A stretch of DNA of 46,457 bases, taken from NCBI GenBank assembly GCA_026392385.1, contig JAPLCG010000018.1, positions 1-46,457 on the forward strand, written 5' to 3'. The DNA comes from Solirubrobacterales bacterium. Its GTDB lineage: Bacteria; Actinomycetota; Thermoleophilia; Solirubrobacterales; Solirubrobacteraceae. The stretch's first letter is position 1, and each line of letters opens with the position of its first letter. Made by a program: the position numbers and the translations under genes. The notes beneath the pieces were generated by a model. That model worked only from the letters and a program-made list of their open reading frames with translations. It did no database searches and was not told the origin of the DNA. Positions 9,424-18,761 of the stretch are shown here, in pieces.

Positions 9424-10620
9424 TCAGCCGTCATCTCGCTTCTCAGCCTGGACGGCATCCCATTCGCCAGTGACTATTTCTTGCTGCACCTTTGCATCGA
9501 TGGCGTGTTCGCTTGTCTCTGGGTCAACACTACGAAGCTGCCGGGCGCGCAACCTTCGGAAGCCGCCAATCTCTAGTACGGCAACAACCTGAATGCTAAC
9601 TGCGAGCGCCAGCAGGCCAAGCAGTACGAGGAGCAGAGTCCAGCCGAGGTTGAAGTGACCATGGTCATCGCTGTACGGGACGAAGCGCAGCGCAACAGCA
9701 AACAGGCCAAGCAGAAAGGTCCAGAGGTAGAGATAGATGACGGTTCTCCGCGCCGAAAATCCAACCCGCGCAAGCCGATGGTGAAAGTGATTCTGGTCGG
9801 CTTGATGAACAGGCCGCCCATATCGCAGGCGCTTAGCTACGACAAAGCCACTGTCAAGCAGCGGAACGGCAAGGATCATCAGCGGCAGAATCAGCGCAAC
9901 AACAGCGTTCGTCTTGAGGGTTCCCTGGACGGCTACACAACCAATCAGCAGACCAAGCAGATTGGCGCCACTGTCCCCCATGAATACTTTCGCCGGCGGG
10001 AAGTTGTGGAACAGGAAGCCAAGCGACGAGCCCGCGACAATTGCTGCGAGAACTCCGGCCGCTGCGCGATCGAGATCAAATGCAATCACCGCGAAGGCAA
10101 CCGAGCCAATCGCGCAAACCCCTGCGGCGAGACCATCAACTCCATCTGAGAAGTTGACGACATTCATCAGCGCGACAAGCCCAAATACCGTCAGGGGTCC
10201 GGCGGCCGCACCGAGGTTGACTGACCCGACAAACGGCAGCGTCAAGACGACAACCTTGACGCCAACCGCAACTGGAATGATCGCCGCGATTATCTGGCCA
10301 AGCAACTTCCAGCCTGGAGCAAGCTCAACGGCATCATCAATTGCTCCGATCACGGCAATGACAATCGCTGCGACGAGAATCCCTTTGGTTTCAGCGTCCC
10401 ATGGCAACCAGATCAGGCCGGCGACCAAAACCGCCGCGAGCATTGCGAGACCACCAAACAGTGGTGTTGCACGCTCCGAAAGTCCACGGGCGCGCGGCTC
10501 GTCGATTGCCCCGACCCGAGTCGCTAAACGGGCGGCCAGCGGCGTTAGAGCGGCTGATACGAGCATCGCCGCGAGAAACGCGTAGAGGGCATCTAGTGAA
10601 GTCACCACGGTGTCAGACAA
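9424..10620 (-). CDS. Undecaprenyl-phosphate sugar-1-phosphate transferase (MraY/WecA/TagO family)
   Basis: This is a polytopic membrane enzyme of about 398 residues that transfers a UDP-sugar phosphate (typically GlcNAc-1-P) to undecaprenyl phosphate, starting cell-surface polysaccharide synthesis. Family motifs appear in order: the Mg-binding DD in IGAIDDAVELAPGWKLLGQ, NVVNFSDGVDGLAAG, HNFPPAKVFMGDSGANLLG, and the cytoplasmic HxxHHRL-type motif in QADQNHFHHRLARVGFS. The location after glyA matches the wecA/tagO position in the conserved actinobacterial block. The ORF start is TTG at 10620; a GTG a few codons later is equally possible and no clear RBS decides. The exact sugar is not known. 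Confidence 0.9.
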   Translation of the reverse strand: MSDTVVTSLDALYAFLAAMLVSAALTPLAARLATRVGAIDEPRARGLSERATPLFGGLAMLAAVLVAGLIWLPWDAETKGILVAAIVIAVIGAIDDAVELAPGWKLLGQIIAAIIPVAVGVKVVVLTLPFVGSVNLGAAAGPLTVFGLVALMNVVNFSDGVDGLAAGVCAIGSVAFAVIAFDLDRAAAGVLAAIVAGSSLGFLFHNFPPAKVFMGDSGANLLGLLIGCVAVQGTLKTNAVVALILPLMILAVPLLDSGFVVAKRLRYGRPVHQADQNHFHHRLARVGFSARRTVIYLYLWTFLLGLFAVALRFVPYSDDHGHFNLGWTLLLVLLGLLALAVSIQVVAVLEIGGFRRLRARQLRSVDPETSEHAIDAKVQQEIVTGEWDAVQAEKRDDG

Positions 10621-10662
10621 GAGTGGCAGGCGCCGCGGCCCACACCGCCTGCTTCTGGCAGG

Positions 10663-11952
10663 TCAGGCAGGCGCGGCCGTCTCGAGGCTCGCATAGAGCG
10701 GGAAGGACTCGGCAATCGCCGCAGTTCGTGCCGTCAACTCCGCTCGCTTCGATTCGAAGTCCGGTCCAAGCGCTTCCGCAATCACACTGCCAACCTCATT
10801 GAAGTCCTCAACAGCCAATCCTCGGGTCGCGAGAGCTGGCGTACCAATCCTCAATCCCGAAGTGACCATCGGTGGCCGTGGGTCAAATGGAACGGCATTG
10901 CGGTTGACGGTGATGCCAATCGTGTCAAGCCTGTCCTCAGCCTGACTTCCGTCCAGTTCGCTCTCTCGCAAGTCAACGAGCACGAGGTGCACATCAGTTC
11001 CCCCGGTCAGAACGCTGACACCATCGCCAGCTGACAGAAGCTGTTTAGCGACCGCCTGAGCTCCGGCAATCGTGCGTTCCTGCCGCTCGCGGAATGAGTC
11101 GGTCATAGCGAGCTTAAAGGCAACTGCTTTGCCCGCAATTACGTGCTCGAGTGGACCGCCTTGCTGGCCTGGGAAGACACCCTGATTGATTTGCTTCTTG
11201 AGCTCTTCGCGGCAGAGGATCAATCCGCCGCGTGGGCCACAGAGGGTCTTGTGAACTGTTGTCGTAACAACATCGGCGTGCGGAACCGGGCTTGGATGCA
11301 GACCGGCTGCGACCAATCCCGCGAAGTGGGCCATGTCGACAAGCAGCATCGCGCCAACCTCGTCAGCGATCTCCCGGAAGGCGGCAAAGTCAAGCTGGCG
11401 AGGGTAAGCCGACCAGCCAGCAATGATCAGCTTCGGTCGCCTCTCCCTTGCAACAGCAGCGACAACATCCATGTCAACGAGGAATGTCTCGGGGTCAACT
11501 CCGTAGGAAGCAACATCGAAGAGCTTGCCAGACATATTCAGCTTCATGCCGTGACTTAGGTGACCGCCATGAGCGAGCTCAAGGCCGAGGATCGTGTCGC
11601 CGGGATTGAGCAGCGCGTGGTAAACGGCAGCATTGGCCTGCGCGCCGGAGTGTGGCTGAACATTGGCGTGTTCAGCACCAAAAAGCTCCATTGCCCTGTC
11701 GATCGCAAGCTGCTCGGAGACATCAACACTTTCGCAGCCGCCGTAATAGCGCTTGCCTGGGTATCCCTCGGCGTACTTGTTAGTCAGTACCGACCCTTGG
11801 CACTCCATGATTGCCCGTGGCGCAAAGTTCTCGGACGCAATCATCTCGAGTGTTTGCTGCTGGCGACGTGTTTCGGCCCTAAGAACATCATTGATCTCGG
11901 GATCGATTTCACTTAGCGGCCGGTCAAGCCAATCGGCTGGAAGGTCGGTCAT
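10663..11952 (-). CDS. glyA: Serine hydroxymethyltransferase
   Basis: This PLP enzyme interconverts serine and glycine while charging tetrahydrofolate with a one-carbon unit. The 429-residue protein has the N-terminal ASENF motif ([40 protein letters not shown]) and the PLP-lysine loop [20 protein letters not shown]-terminal [13 protein letters not shown] is also standard. Length matches the family. Its ATG overlaps the rpiB stop by 4 bases (ATGA). Confidence 0.98.
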   Translation of the reverse strand: MTDLPADWLDRPLSEIDPEINDVLRAETRRQQQTLEMIASENFAPRAIMECQGSVLTNKYAEGYPGKRYYGGCESVDVSEQLAIDRAMELFGAEHANVQPHSGAQANAAVYHALLNPGDTILGLELAHGGHLSHGMKLNMSGKLFDVASYGVDPETFLVDMDVVAAVARERRPKLIIAGWSAYPRQLDFAAFREIADEVGAMLLVDMAHFAGLVAAGLHPSPVPHADVVTTTVHKTLCGPRGGLILCREELKKQINQGVFPGQQGGPLEHVIAGKAVAFKLAMTDSFRERQERTIAGAQAVAKQLLSAGDGVSVLTGGTDVHLVLVDLRESELDGSQAEDRLDTIGITVNRNAVPFDPRPPMVTSGLRIGTPALATRGLAVEDFNEVGSVIAEALGPDFESKRAELTARTAAIAESFPLYASLETAAPA

Positions 11953-12401
11953 TTGGTCTGCGGCTCCTTTTCTATCGCCGTTATCTCCTCAACTCGGCGG
12001 GCGTGGCGTCCACCCTCGAAATCGGTCGTTAGGAAACTTTCCAGAATCAAGACTGCCTCTTCGCTAGCGATACGCCCTGCTCCGAGTGCGAGCACGTTCG
12101 CATCGTTATGGCGTCGCGACATCTCGGCCTCCTGTGGATCATGCGCATTGACGGCACGAACGCCATCGAACTTATTCGCCGTGATAGCCATGCCAACACC
12201 AGAGCCGCAGATCAGGATTCCCCGGTCAGCCTCGCCCTTCGACACCATCCGTGACACCAGCGCAGCATAGGTCGGGTAATCAACAGCTTCCGTCGTCTCT
12301 GGGCCAAGATCAAGTGGCTGGTGACCCAGCTCCATGAGGTGATCGTAGAGCTGCTGCTTGAGAGCAACTCCATGGTGGTCTGAGGCGAGGGCGATCTTCA
12401 T
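11949..12401 (-). CDS. rpiB: Ribose-5-phosphate isomerase B
   Basis: This enzyme interconverts ribose 5-phosphate and ribulose 5-phosphate in the pentose phosphate pathway. The 150-residue RpiB/LacAB fold protein shows the opening [18 protein letters not shown], the general base cysteine in [17 protein letters not shown], and the [15 protein letters not shown] block. It is coupled to glyA downstream and separated from tsaC by 57 bases. The position between tsaC and glyA is conserved in many Gram-positive genomes. Confidence 0.96.
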   Translation of the reverse strand: MKIALASDHHGVALKQQLYDHLMELGHQPLDLGPETTEAVDYPTYAALVSRMVSKGEADRGILICGSGVGMAITANKFDGVRAVNAHDPQEAEMSRRHNDANVLALGAGRIASEEAVLILESFLTTDFEGGRHARRVEEITAIEKEPQTK

Positions 12402-12458
12402 CTCAATCTGCGGCCAAGCTACCAGAGCGCCCCCACCGCTCAGCCGCTGCCGTCGCCG

Positions 12459-13070
12459 CTAGCCGAGTAGTTCAGTGATCTGCTCGGCTGGCATGGCACC
12501 TTCCCGGATCAGGGTCCACTCTCCAAGCCGTTCGTAATCGAGCATGCCGATCACAGTGGAAGCTAGCCCTGGCAGCTCACCGCCGTCAAGGATTAGGTCA
12601 CATCCCTCACGGATTGAGGACGGAATCTCTTCCAGCGTTCGCGGGTCAGGGCCACCTGCCAGATTCGCAGACGACTGAATAACCGGCCAGCGGACTTCAC
12701 CAAGTGGAGCGATAGGCCCCTCGCAACGCGGAACCCGCAGACCGAGGACTGAGTGATCACCAGTGCAGGCAAGCGGAAAGCGGCCGAACGGATTCGGCAG
12801 CAGCAGCGTTGCCGGGCCGGGTAACAGTCGCCTAACCGCCTCAACCGACCGCGGCCCAAGGTCAGGTAAGGCTGCGAGCGCTAGGTCAACATCAAAGAAC
12901 ATCACGGCTGCCGGTTTGTCGGGGACTCTGCCCTTGAGCGCATAGAGGCGAGTAACAGCCTGTTTGTCGTCGGCTTCGCACGCTAAGCCGTAGACGGTGT
13001 CGGTCGGCATCACGGCGACACCACCGACCGACATGCAGCGTTCGAACAGCTCGCCATCACCGCTATTCAC
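12459..13070 (-). CDS. tsaC: L-threonylcarbamoyladenylate synthase (TsaC/Sua5/YrdC)
   Basis: This enzyme makes threonylcarbamoyl-AMP for the t6A modification of ANN-decoding tRNAs. The 203-residue protein is a YrdC domain without the extra C-terminal Sua5 domain. It shows MPTDTVYGLACEADD, ALKGRVPDKPAAVMFF, LLPGPATLLLPNPFGRFP and PVIQSSANLAGGPDPRTLEEI. The GTG start at 13070 overlaps the prmC stop by 4 bases (GTGA). The prmC-tsaC pairing is common across bacteria. Confidence 0.95.
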   Translation of the reverse strand: MNSGDGELFERCMSVGGVAVMPTDTVYGLACEADDKQAVTRLYALKGRVPDKPAAVMFFDVDLALAALPDLGPRSVEAVRRLLPGPATLLLPNPFGRFPLACTGDHSVLGLRVPRCEGPIAPLGEVRWPVIQSSANLAGGPDPRTLEEIPSSIREGCDLILDGGELPGLASTVIGMLDYERLGEWTLIREGAMPAEQITELLG

Positions 13071-13839
13071 TTCTGACCTGCCGCTCTAAGCTGACAGCCG
13101 CTAACAACTCGCTCAATCCCAGCTAGGTCGCGGATGATCTCAACCTGTTGCCACCCGGCCTGACGGACAGCATCGGCAACCTCAGACGCCTGTCCTTGAC
13201 CTAACTCCAGCGCAATCCTCCCGATCCCCCGTTCAGCCGCAGCGACAACCAGCAAAGTGATTAGTTCCAATCCCCCTTCTCCCGGACTAAGCGCCGACTG
13301 AGGTTCATATTTCGCGACTTCAGGTTCGAGATCGCTCAGATCAGAAGCTGGCACGTACGGCAGGTTTGAAACAAGCGCATCGGGAGTCCCGGTCACAGCA
13401 TCGAGCAGGTTTCCCGCGGAAAACGAGACAGTCAAATCGAGCCGCTCAGCGTTGTCAATTGCTACTGCGAGCGCGTCTGAATCAACATCGGTAGCGCTGA
13501 CTCACTCTCAGGCCGTGGAATTAGAACTCGGCGATCGACAGTTAGCTCGAGTCGTCTAAACCAGCGACTGCCAATCAGGTAGGCAACCGGTTCGCGTTCC
13601 TGCCGGCGGAGAAATAGCTGTTCGGCCCGCTCAGCGCTTTCGCGACCGACAATTGCCTCGGGCGACCTGCGCAGACCAGCACGGTCGGTTGCAAGGGCTT
13701 CGGCGACGAGCAGCTCGGCATCGAGTTGCGGACTCGCGCAGCCGGCCTCGGCAAGACGCTTAGCTCCGCTGCGGACCAGCTCGCCAACAGTTTCCTGATG
13801 GTGCTCGGCTGTAGCCGGCAAATCCGCGGCCATGCTCAC
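13067..13839 (-). pseudogene. prmC: Release factor glutamine methyltransferase, internally deleted and frameshifted
   Basis: PrmC methylates the GGQ glutamine of release factors RF1 and RF2. Two ORFs in different frames carry its two ends. The first (13462-13839) has the N-terminal helical domain through RRVLIPRPESES. The second frame picks up at VSATDVDSDALAVAIDNAERLDLTVSFSAGNLLD and runs through the catalytic motif SNLPYVPASDL to the stop at 13067. The roughly 40-45 residues that should lie between, including the SAM-binding GTGSG motif, are absent, and the reading frame is lost at the junction near 13500. As written the gene cannot make an active enzyme. It is coupled to prfA by an ATGA overlap. 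An assembly error is a serious alternative. Confidence 0.8.
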
Positions 13840-14885
13840 TCTCCGCTGGCCTGCGCCTCAAGTCGCTGACGCTTTTCATCGTCCTGAAGCGCGGCGGTGA
13901 ACTCATCCAATCCACCATTCAATACGCCATCAAGATCATGGAGGAGGAGTCCAACGCGATGATCCTTGACGCGCCGCTCGGGGAAGTTATAAGTACGGAT
14001 CTTCTCTGCTCGCTCGCCTGTTCCAACCTGAGCAGAGCGATCGGCATCAAGCTTCGCCCGCTGCTCGGCCATTGCCCGTTCATGCAGCCTTGCCCGCAGG
14101 ACTCGCATCGCCTTCTCGCGGTTCTGCAACTGACTCTTCTCGTCCTGCATCGAGACAACTACGCCGGTTGGCTTGTGAGTGATTCGTACAGCTGAGTCGG
14201 TCGTATTGACTGATTGCCCACCTGGCCCAGATGAGCGATAAACATCGATTTGGAGGTCAGACTGCTCAATTGCTACATCAACATCTTCAACCTCTGGAAG
14301 GACAGCAACTGTGGCGGTTGAGGTATGAATTCTGCCCTGGGATTCCGTCTCAGGAACCCGCTGAACACGGTGCGTTCCACCCTCAAACTTGAAGACGGAG
14401 TAGGCGCCTCGGCCCTTGACCGCAAATGTGGCACTACCTTCACCGCTGCTCAACTCCTCAGTCTGGAATCCGCGCTGCTCGGCGTAGCGGGCGAGCATCC
14501 GATGTAGGTCTGCTCCCCAGAGGGTCGCCTCATCTCCACCGGCACCGGGTCGGATCTCAATGATCACATCGCGCTCATCATTCGGATCCTTCTCAACCAT
14601 CGCGAGCCGCAGATCTTCAACAAGCGCCTCCGCGCGTTGACGGGCGTCAGCAGCCATTTGGCGCATTTCCGGATCCTCTGCTTCCTCAAGCAGCTCAAGC
14701 GCACCCTGTTCATCATCAATTGCCCTGCGCCACTGAGCAGCCAGCCGCGCTGGCTCCTCAAGCTCGGCGTAGGCACGGCTAGCAGCCTCAAAGGCCGCGC
14801 GATCGCCGATCGTCTCCGGATCACCTAGCGCCGCCTCAAGTTCAGCGAAGCGCTTCTCAATCCGTTCTACGAGCTCCTCAATCAA
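13836..14885 (-). CDS. prfA: Peptide chain release factor 1
   Basis: RF1 terminates translation at UAA and UAG. The 349-residue protein has the N-terminal coiled domain, the codon-reading PxT motif (RVPETESQGRIHTS, distinguishing it from RF2's SPF), and the peptidyl-hydrolysis GGQ loop in YRSSGPGGQSVNTTDSAVRITHKPTG. The start is TTG at 14885 with GGGGAG upstream. It overlaps prmC, whose product would normally methylate its GGQ. Confidence 0.97.
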   Translation of the reverse strand: MIEELVERIEKRFAELEAALGDPETIGDRAAFEAASRAYAELEEPARLAAQWRRAIDDEQGALELLEEAEDPEMRQMAADARQRAEALVEDLRLAMVEKDPNDERDVIIEIRPGAGGDEATLWGADLHRMLARYAEQRGFQTEELSSGEGSATFAVKGRGAYSVFKFEGGTHRVQRVPETESQGRIHTSTATVAVLPEVEDVDVAIEQSDLQIDVYRSSGPGGQSVNTTDSAVRITHKPTGVVVSMQDEKSQLQNREKAMRVLRARLHERAMAEQRAKLDADRSAQVGTGERAEKIRTYNFPERRVKDHRVGLLLHDLDGVLNGGLDEFTAALQDDEKRQRLEAQASGE

Positions 14886-14913
14886 GTCTCTCTCCCCAAT
14901 TGGCAGCAGGCGA

Positions 14914-15960
14914 TTAGGCTGCTACCTCAAGACCGGCACTTGCGGCCAGCTCAAGATCTTCAGGCTTCTCGCCGTCAATTACTGACTGAAGCGCGGCGAT
15001 CGCTACCTCGAGTTGAGCATGATCTGGCTCGCGAGTAGTAAGCCGTTGGAGCTGTAAGCCTGGCCACATCAGATGGCGGACCCATGCCTTCGATCGATTG
15101 CGGCCGAACCAGCGGATCGCCTCAAACGAAAGTCCCGCGATCAGTGGAACTCCAAGGATTCGTGAGAGAACGAGCCAGTACCAAGCCGGCAGTCCAAGCG
15201 GAGCGAAGACGAAGATCGCTATCACCATCACGATCAGCAGGAAGCTGGTTCCGCAGCGAGGGTGCAGCCGTGAGTACTTGTCCGCGTTTTCCGGAGTTAG
15301 CGGCTGGCCTGCCTCATAACAGGCGATTGTCTTGTGCTCGGCGCCGTGGTATTCGAAGACGCGCCGTAAATCAGGCATCTTCGCCAGCAGCGCCAAGTAG
15401 CCGAGGAAGATTGCCGTACGCAGCAATCCCTCAACGAGCCAGAACAGCCAGCCGGAGGCCAGCTGGTCGCGGAGCAAGCTGGTCAGCCCGACCGGAATAA
15501 CGAAGAACAGGCCAATTGCGAGGACTAGCGAGAGAACCATCGCCCCAATCCATGCTCCCCGCGAGAGTTCCTCCTCCTCACCGAGTTGAATGTCAGCGCT
15601 TAGCTGCAAAGCGCGGAAGCCGATCGCAAGTGACTCCCACAGCGCGACTACACCGCGGACAATCGGCAGCCGCAGAAACCTATGACGCCGCAAGACCGAC
15701 TGGAGCGGGAAGCTCCGAAGCTCAATCTCGCCCTCCGGCTCGCGGACCGCTACCGACCAGAGGCCGATGCCGCGCATCATTACTCCTTCTAAGACCGCCT
15801 GGCCGCCAATCGGGGCGTCCTTGCCAGCCATCAGGCGCCCATCCGCTAGGCGCACCGGCTCGCCGACCTGAGCGCTCACCTGAGCAGTCCGCTCAGCTGT
15901 CTGGCTGGCTCTTGGCGGCGCGCCGCTTGAAGCGCTCAACACGACCGCCTGTGTCGACAA
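14914..15960 (-). CDS. DUF1385 (YqhQ-type) membrane protein
   Basis: This is a conserved membrane protein of unknown function, usually found beside rpmE and prfA in Actinobacteria and Firmicutes. It carries the family signatures [58 protein letters not shown] and RWFGRN, with about four membrane segments. The ORF-track start at 15960 overlaps the end of rpmE by 68 bases and its first 40 residues are not conserved. The true start may be GTG 15879 or ATG 15831, just before the GGQAVLEG motif. No RBS decides between them. Confidence 0.85.
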   Translation of the reverse strand: MSTQAVVLSASSGAPPRASQTAERTAQVSAQVGEPVRLADGRLMAGKDAPIGGQAVLEGVMMRGIGLWSVAVREPEGEIELRSFPLQSVLRRHRFLRLPIVRGVVALWESLAIGFRALQLSADIQLGEEEELSRGAWIGAMVLSLVLAIGLFFVIPVGLTSLLRDQLASGWLFWLVEGLLRTAIFLGYLALLAKMPDLRRVFEYHGAEHKTIACYEAGQPLTPENADKYSRLHPRCGTSFLLIVMVIAIFVFAPLGLPAWYWLVLSRILGVPLIAGLSFEAIRWFGRNRSKAWVRHLMWPGLQLQRLTTREPDHAQLEVAIAALQSVIDGEKPEDLELAASAGLEVAA

Positions 15961-16105
15961 GCTTCTGGCGTCCCGTATAGAACGGGTGACACTCGGAGCA
16001 GATCTCGACGATGATCTCCGGCTGGGTCGAGCGCGTCACGAACTCGTTGCCGCAGTTGCAGCGAACGTGTGCCTCGACATATTCTGGGTGGATCGCGGAA
16101 CGCAT
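15893..16105 (-). CDS. rpmE: 50S ribosomal protein L31, zinc-binding form
   Basis: This is a 70-residue large-subunit ribosomal protein. It starts [22 protein letters not shown], then has [27 protein letters not shown], so all four zinc cysteines (CxC and CxxC) are present and this is the C+ paralogue. TAAACT lies 8 bases before the ATG with no SD, indicating a leaderless transcript that heads the rpmE-DUF1385-prfA-prmC-tsaC run. Confidence 0.97.
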   Translation of the reverse strand: MRSAIHPEYVEAHVRCNCGNEFVTRSTQPEIIVEICSECHPFYTGRQKLVDTGGRVERFKRRAAKSQPDS

Positions 16106-16113
16106 CGCGGTCT

Positions 16114-16119
16114 AGTTTA
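16114..16119 (-). promoter_or_regulatory. Leaderless -10 box for rpmE
   Basis: TAAACT on the minus strand ends 8 bases before the rpmE ATG at 16105, and no SD is visible. Confidence 0.55.
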
Positions 16120-16165
16120 GCGGGGCGGGCGATCCAATGACTCGGTCGCAGCGGTACGCACCGAT

Positions 16166-16954
16166 TCAGACTGCCGGCGCAGGGCAAAAAACTTCCCAAA
16201 TATTGTTGTCGGACCTACTCTCACCAAGCCTATTTGCAGGATCAACCTCAATTTGATCCGTACGCCCCGCTGGAGCCTGGCTGACAGGAACATCAAGTTT
16301 GACCACCAAGGAATGGCCCGCACTTATCGGACCAACAGAGGCAATCCAACGAGTCCCAGAGACAATCGTCTGCACCGTCGTGGCCGCTGAGCGCCCCTTG
16401 CCAACGTTGGCGACTGTCACCTCGTACCTAACCTTTCCAGCCGGCGCAGGCTTGACAATCGCGACGCCTTTGATCTTTAGGTCCGGACGGAGATCAGGCT
16501 GAGTGCAACTGACGGGCGCAAGTGTTCGTTGTGAGATCAGATTTCCACGCGACCCGAACCAGCGCACATCCACAGTCAGGCGATAGCCGGCTGGAGCAGC
16601 GAGCCCAGCAATGCTCTTGCTCGCCTCCCAGTGAGTTGTCGGGGCAGCGTTTTGGAACTTCCAGACCTCGAGGCCAGCCGCATATTTGGTCTGTTCACGC
16701 CCGCCCGCAAGCGTCTCGCGCAGGTGGAAGCGCACCGCCATACGACTTACACGTGCGGCGCCATAGATCGACACTCGCGCTGCCATGGAGCGCTGCGAGG
16801 CAAGCGATCCCGTTGTGCACGCGGTCCGTGTGAGCGATGCTCGATAGGTCGAGGCTGCGGTCGCAGAAACAGCAGGCGCGATCGCCGTCGCACCAACTGG
16901 CGCAAGAGCGCACGAGCAGATTGTCGCCAAGGCGACGAATATTCCTCTACGCAT
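16166..16954 (-). CDS. Secreted CARDB-domain protein
   Basis: This is an exported protein of 262 residues of unknown role. The start at ATG 16954 gives a signal peptide (MRRGIFVALATICSCALAPVGATAIAPAVSATAA); the ORF-track start 12 codons earlier would displace it. Residues about 155-255 match a CARDB adhesion-type beta-sandwich: PDLRPDLKIKGVAIVKPAPAGKVRYEVTVANVGKGRSAATTV then VGPISAGHSLVVKLDVPV and DQIEVDPANRLGESRSDNN. The first half has no family I recognise. It stands alone between rpmE and the ETF genes; a weak -10-like TAAGAG lies 8 bases upstream. Confidence 0.75.
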   Translation of the reverse strand: MRRGIFVALATICSCALAPVGATAIAPAVSATAASTYRASLTRTACTTGSLASQRSMAARVSIYGAARVSRMAVRFHLRETLAGGREQTKYAAGLEVWKFQNAAPTTHWEASKSIAGLAAPAGYRLTVDVRWFGSRGNLISQRTLAPVSCTQPDLRPDLKIKGVAIVKPAPAGKVRYEVTVANVGKGRSAATTVQTIVSGTRWIASVGPISAGHSLVVKLDVPVSQAPAGRTDQIEVDPANRLGESRSDNNIWEVFCPAPAV

Positions 16955-17014
16955 AATCACCACTCTTACCAACCCGACGGAACTCCGCAAGTTGCGGCCG
17001 TCAGGAAGTTAAGC

Positions 17015-18757
17015 TCAGGTGATCTGGTAGAGAGGCCCATCGCCGCCCTCAGGCGGCGTAAGCCGACCGCCCTTGGCCGTGATTGCTCCGCACTGCACAC
17101 AGTTCGTGTAATTGACCGTGACATCGACTGGTCCACTCTCAGGAGCGTCCTCGGGTATTTCGTATACGCCCGCTGGACACATCCACTTCCAAGTCTCCGC
17201 GATCTCGCGTGGAACATTCGTCTGAACACGGATGTGATTTGGCGCATCGTCACGGGTCTGATTACCGGTGATGTAGACGCTTGAGAGCTTGTCGAATGTC
17301 AACTTGCCATCAGGCTTTGGATAGTTCTTATCCATCTTGCCGACAAACATTGGCTGTGCGTCGTTGCGGTGCAGCGACCACCGACCGCCTGGGAAGTGGC
17401 CCTTTGTCGCGATCATCAGATTGACAAGTGGTCCACCCTTGATCAATCCCTTTGAGAACGGCTGACGGACATTGCGGACTGTGTAGAGCTCCTTGCCGAT
17501 GAATGACTCCTCGACAGCGTCCTCGTAAGCCTCAAGTGATTGACCAGTCTTGAGATTGGCGTAGATCGACTCAGCAGCAAGAATTCCCGACTGAATCGCA
17601 TAGTTGACACCCTTGAGTGCAGCCGTATTGACCAGTCCGCCCGAGTCCCCGACGATTACTGCGCCAGGCATTGAGAGCTTCGGTACCGACCAGTATCCAC
17701 CGGCAGGCAGAGCCTTGGCTCCCCAACCGACGCGCTCGCCGCCGTCAAGAATCTTCTTGACCATTGGGTGAGTCTTGAACTGCTGCAGCAGGTCATGTGG
17801 AGAGGTCGTAGCGTCCGCATAGTCAAGGTCAACTACGAAGCCGATTGACACAAGGTCGTCGCCGGTCTTCTCGTCCTTCATCGGGTAGATCCAGGATCCA
17901 CCGATCTGATGGTGCTTTGCGCTGATCTTCAGCGGCCATCCAGCAACCGTGTGAATGACGCGATCAAGTGGCTTAGTGACCTTCCAGACTTCCTTGACGC
18001 CAAGCTCCCAAACCTGAGGTTCACGATCTTCGCCAAGGCCGAATTCGCGGATTGCCGCGCCGGTGAGGCTCCCCCAACAACCATCAGCGAGCACCGTGGC
18101 CTTCGCGGTTACGTCGGCGCCTGGCTCGAAGTTTCCGAGCTCCTCACCGTCCTTGCCACGCCCCTTGTCGCCAGAACGCACACCCTTGACTTCGCCGTCC
18201 TCAATCAACAGCTGCGCAGCGGCAGTCTCAGTAAGGACATAGGCGCCAGCCTCTTCGGCCTGCTGCTGCATGAATCGGCAGAGTTCCGAGACCGAAATAA
18301 CCTCATTGCCGTGATTCTTGAGCGGCGGCGGCGGCGGAATCCGCACTTTCGTCTTGCCGTTTGGAAGCAGGTAGATAGCTTCCTTCTTGACCTCGCCATA
18401 TGCGAAACCGGCTTTGCGCCAGTCCTCGCGTGACATCTCTGGGAACAGCTCTTCGAGAGCTTCAGGACGCATAACGGCGCCGGACAGGTTGTGTCCGCCG
18501 CAGGTCTTCGCCTTCTCGATTACGGCAACCGGGACTTCGCCCAGCTTCTCCATCATCTCCGGATCGTCAGCCAACAGCTGCAGAAGTCGATTGGCACAGG
18601 CGAGGCCGGCGGTACCACCGCCGACAATCGCCACGCCAACATCAATCCGCTCATCCTCAGCATCAAGCTCCCGCTTGACAAATTCCGCTGGGGAATCAAC
18701 TGGGGGCGGGAAGGAAACTGGTGCGACCTTCCCGTTTGAGTTGCCGTTGGTTGACAT
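17015..18757 (-). CDS. Electron transfer flavoprotein-ubiquinone oxidoreductase (ETF-QO)
   Basis: This membrane-associated flavoprotein moves electrons from reduced ETF to the quinone pool. The 580-residue protein has an FAD dinucleotide motif (VAIVGGGTAGLACANRLL), CGGHNLSGAVMRPEALEELFP, the GDSGGLVNTAALKGVNYAIQSG block and a C-terminal iron-sulfur region. Of the four cluster cysteines in the family, three are present: C527 in WMCPAGVYE, and C553 and C556 in NCVQCGAITAKGG. The fourth position is Ile559. The PEGGDGPLY ending is otherwise standard. It lies 4 bases downstream of etfA, forming an etfB-etfA-ETF-QO operon. Confidence 0.93.
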   Translation of the reverse strand: MSTNGNSNGKVAPVSFPPPVDSPAEFVKRELDAEDERIDVGVAIVGGGTAGLACANRLLQLLADDPEMMEKLGEVPVAVIEKAKTCGGHNLSGAVMRPEALEELFPEMSREDWRKAGFAYGEVKKEAIYLLPNGKTKVRIPPPPPLKNHGNEVISVSELCRFMQQQAEEAGAYVLTETAAAQLLIEDGEVKGVRSGDKGRGKDGEELGNFEPGADVTAKATVLADGCWGSLTGAAIREFGLGEDREPQVWELGVKEVWKVTKPLDRVIHTVAGWPLKISAKHHQIGGSWIYPMKDEKTGDDLVSIGFVVDLDYADATTSPHDLLQQFKTHPMVKKILDGGERVGWGAKALPAGGYWSVPKLSMPGAVIVGDSGGLVNTAALKGVNYAIQSGILAAESIYANLKTGQSLEAYEDAVEESFIGKELYTVRNVRQPFSKGLIKGGPLVNLMIATKGHFPGGRWSLHRNDAQPMFVGKMDKNYPKPDGKLTFDKLSSVYITGNQTRDDAPNHIRVQTNVPREIAETWKWMCPAGVYEIPEDAPESGPVDVTVNYTNCVQCGAITAKGGRLTPPEGGDGPLYQIT

Positions 18758-18761
18758 TCGG

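Noticed and set aside
9914-10585. 223-codon open frame on the plus strand
   Set aside because: Antisense to the sugar-1-phosphate transferase, whose motifs are all intact; the translation is low complexity.
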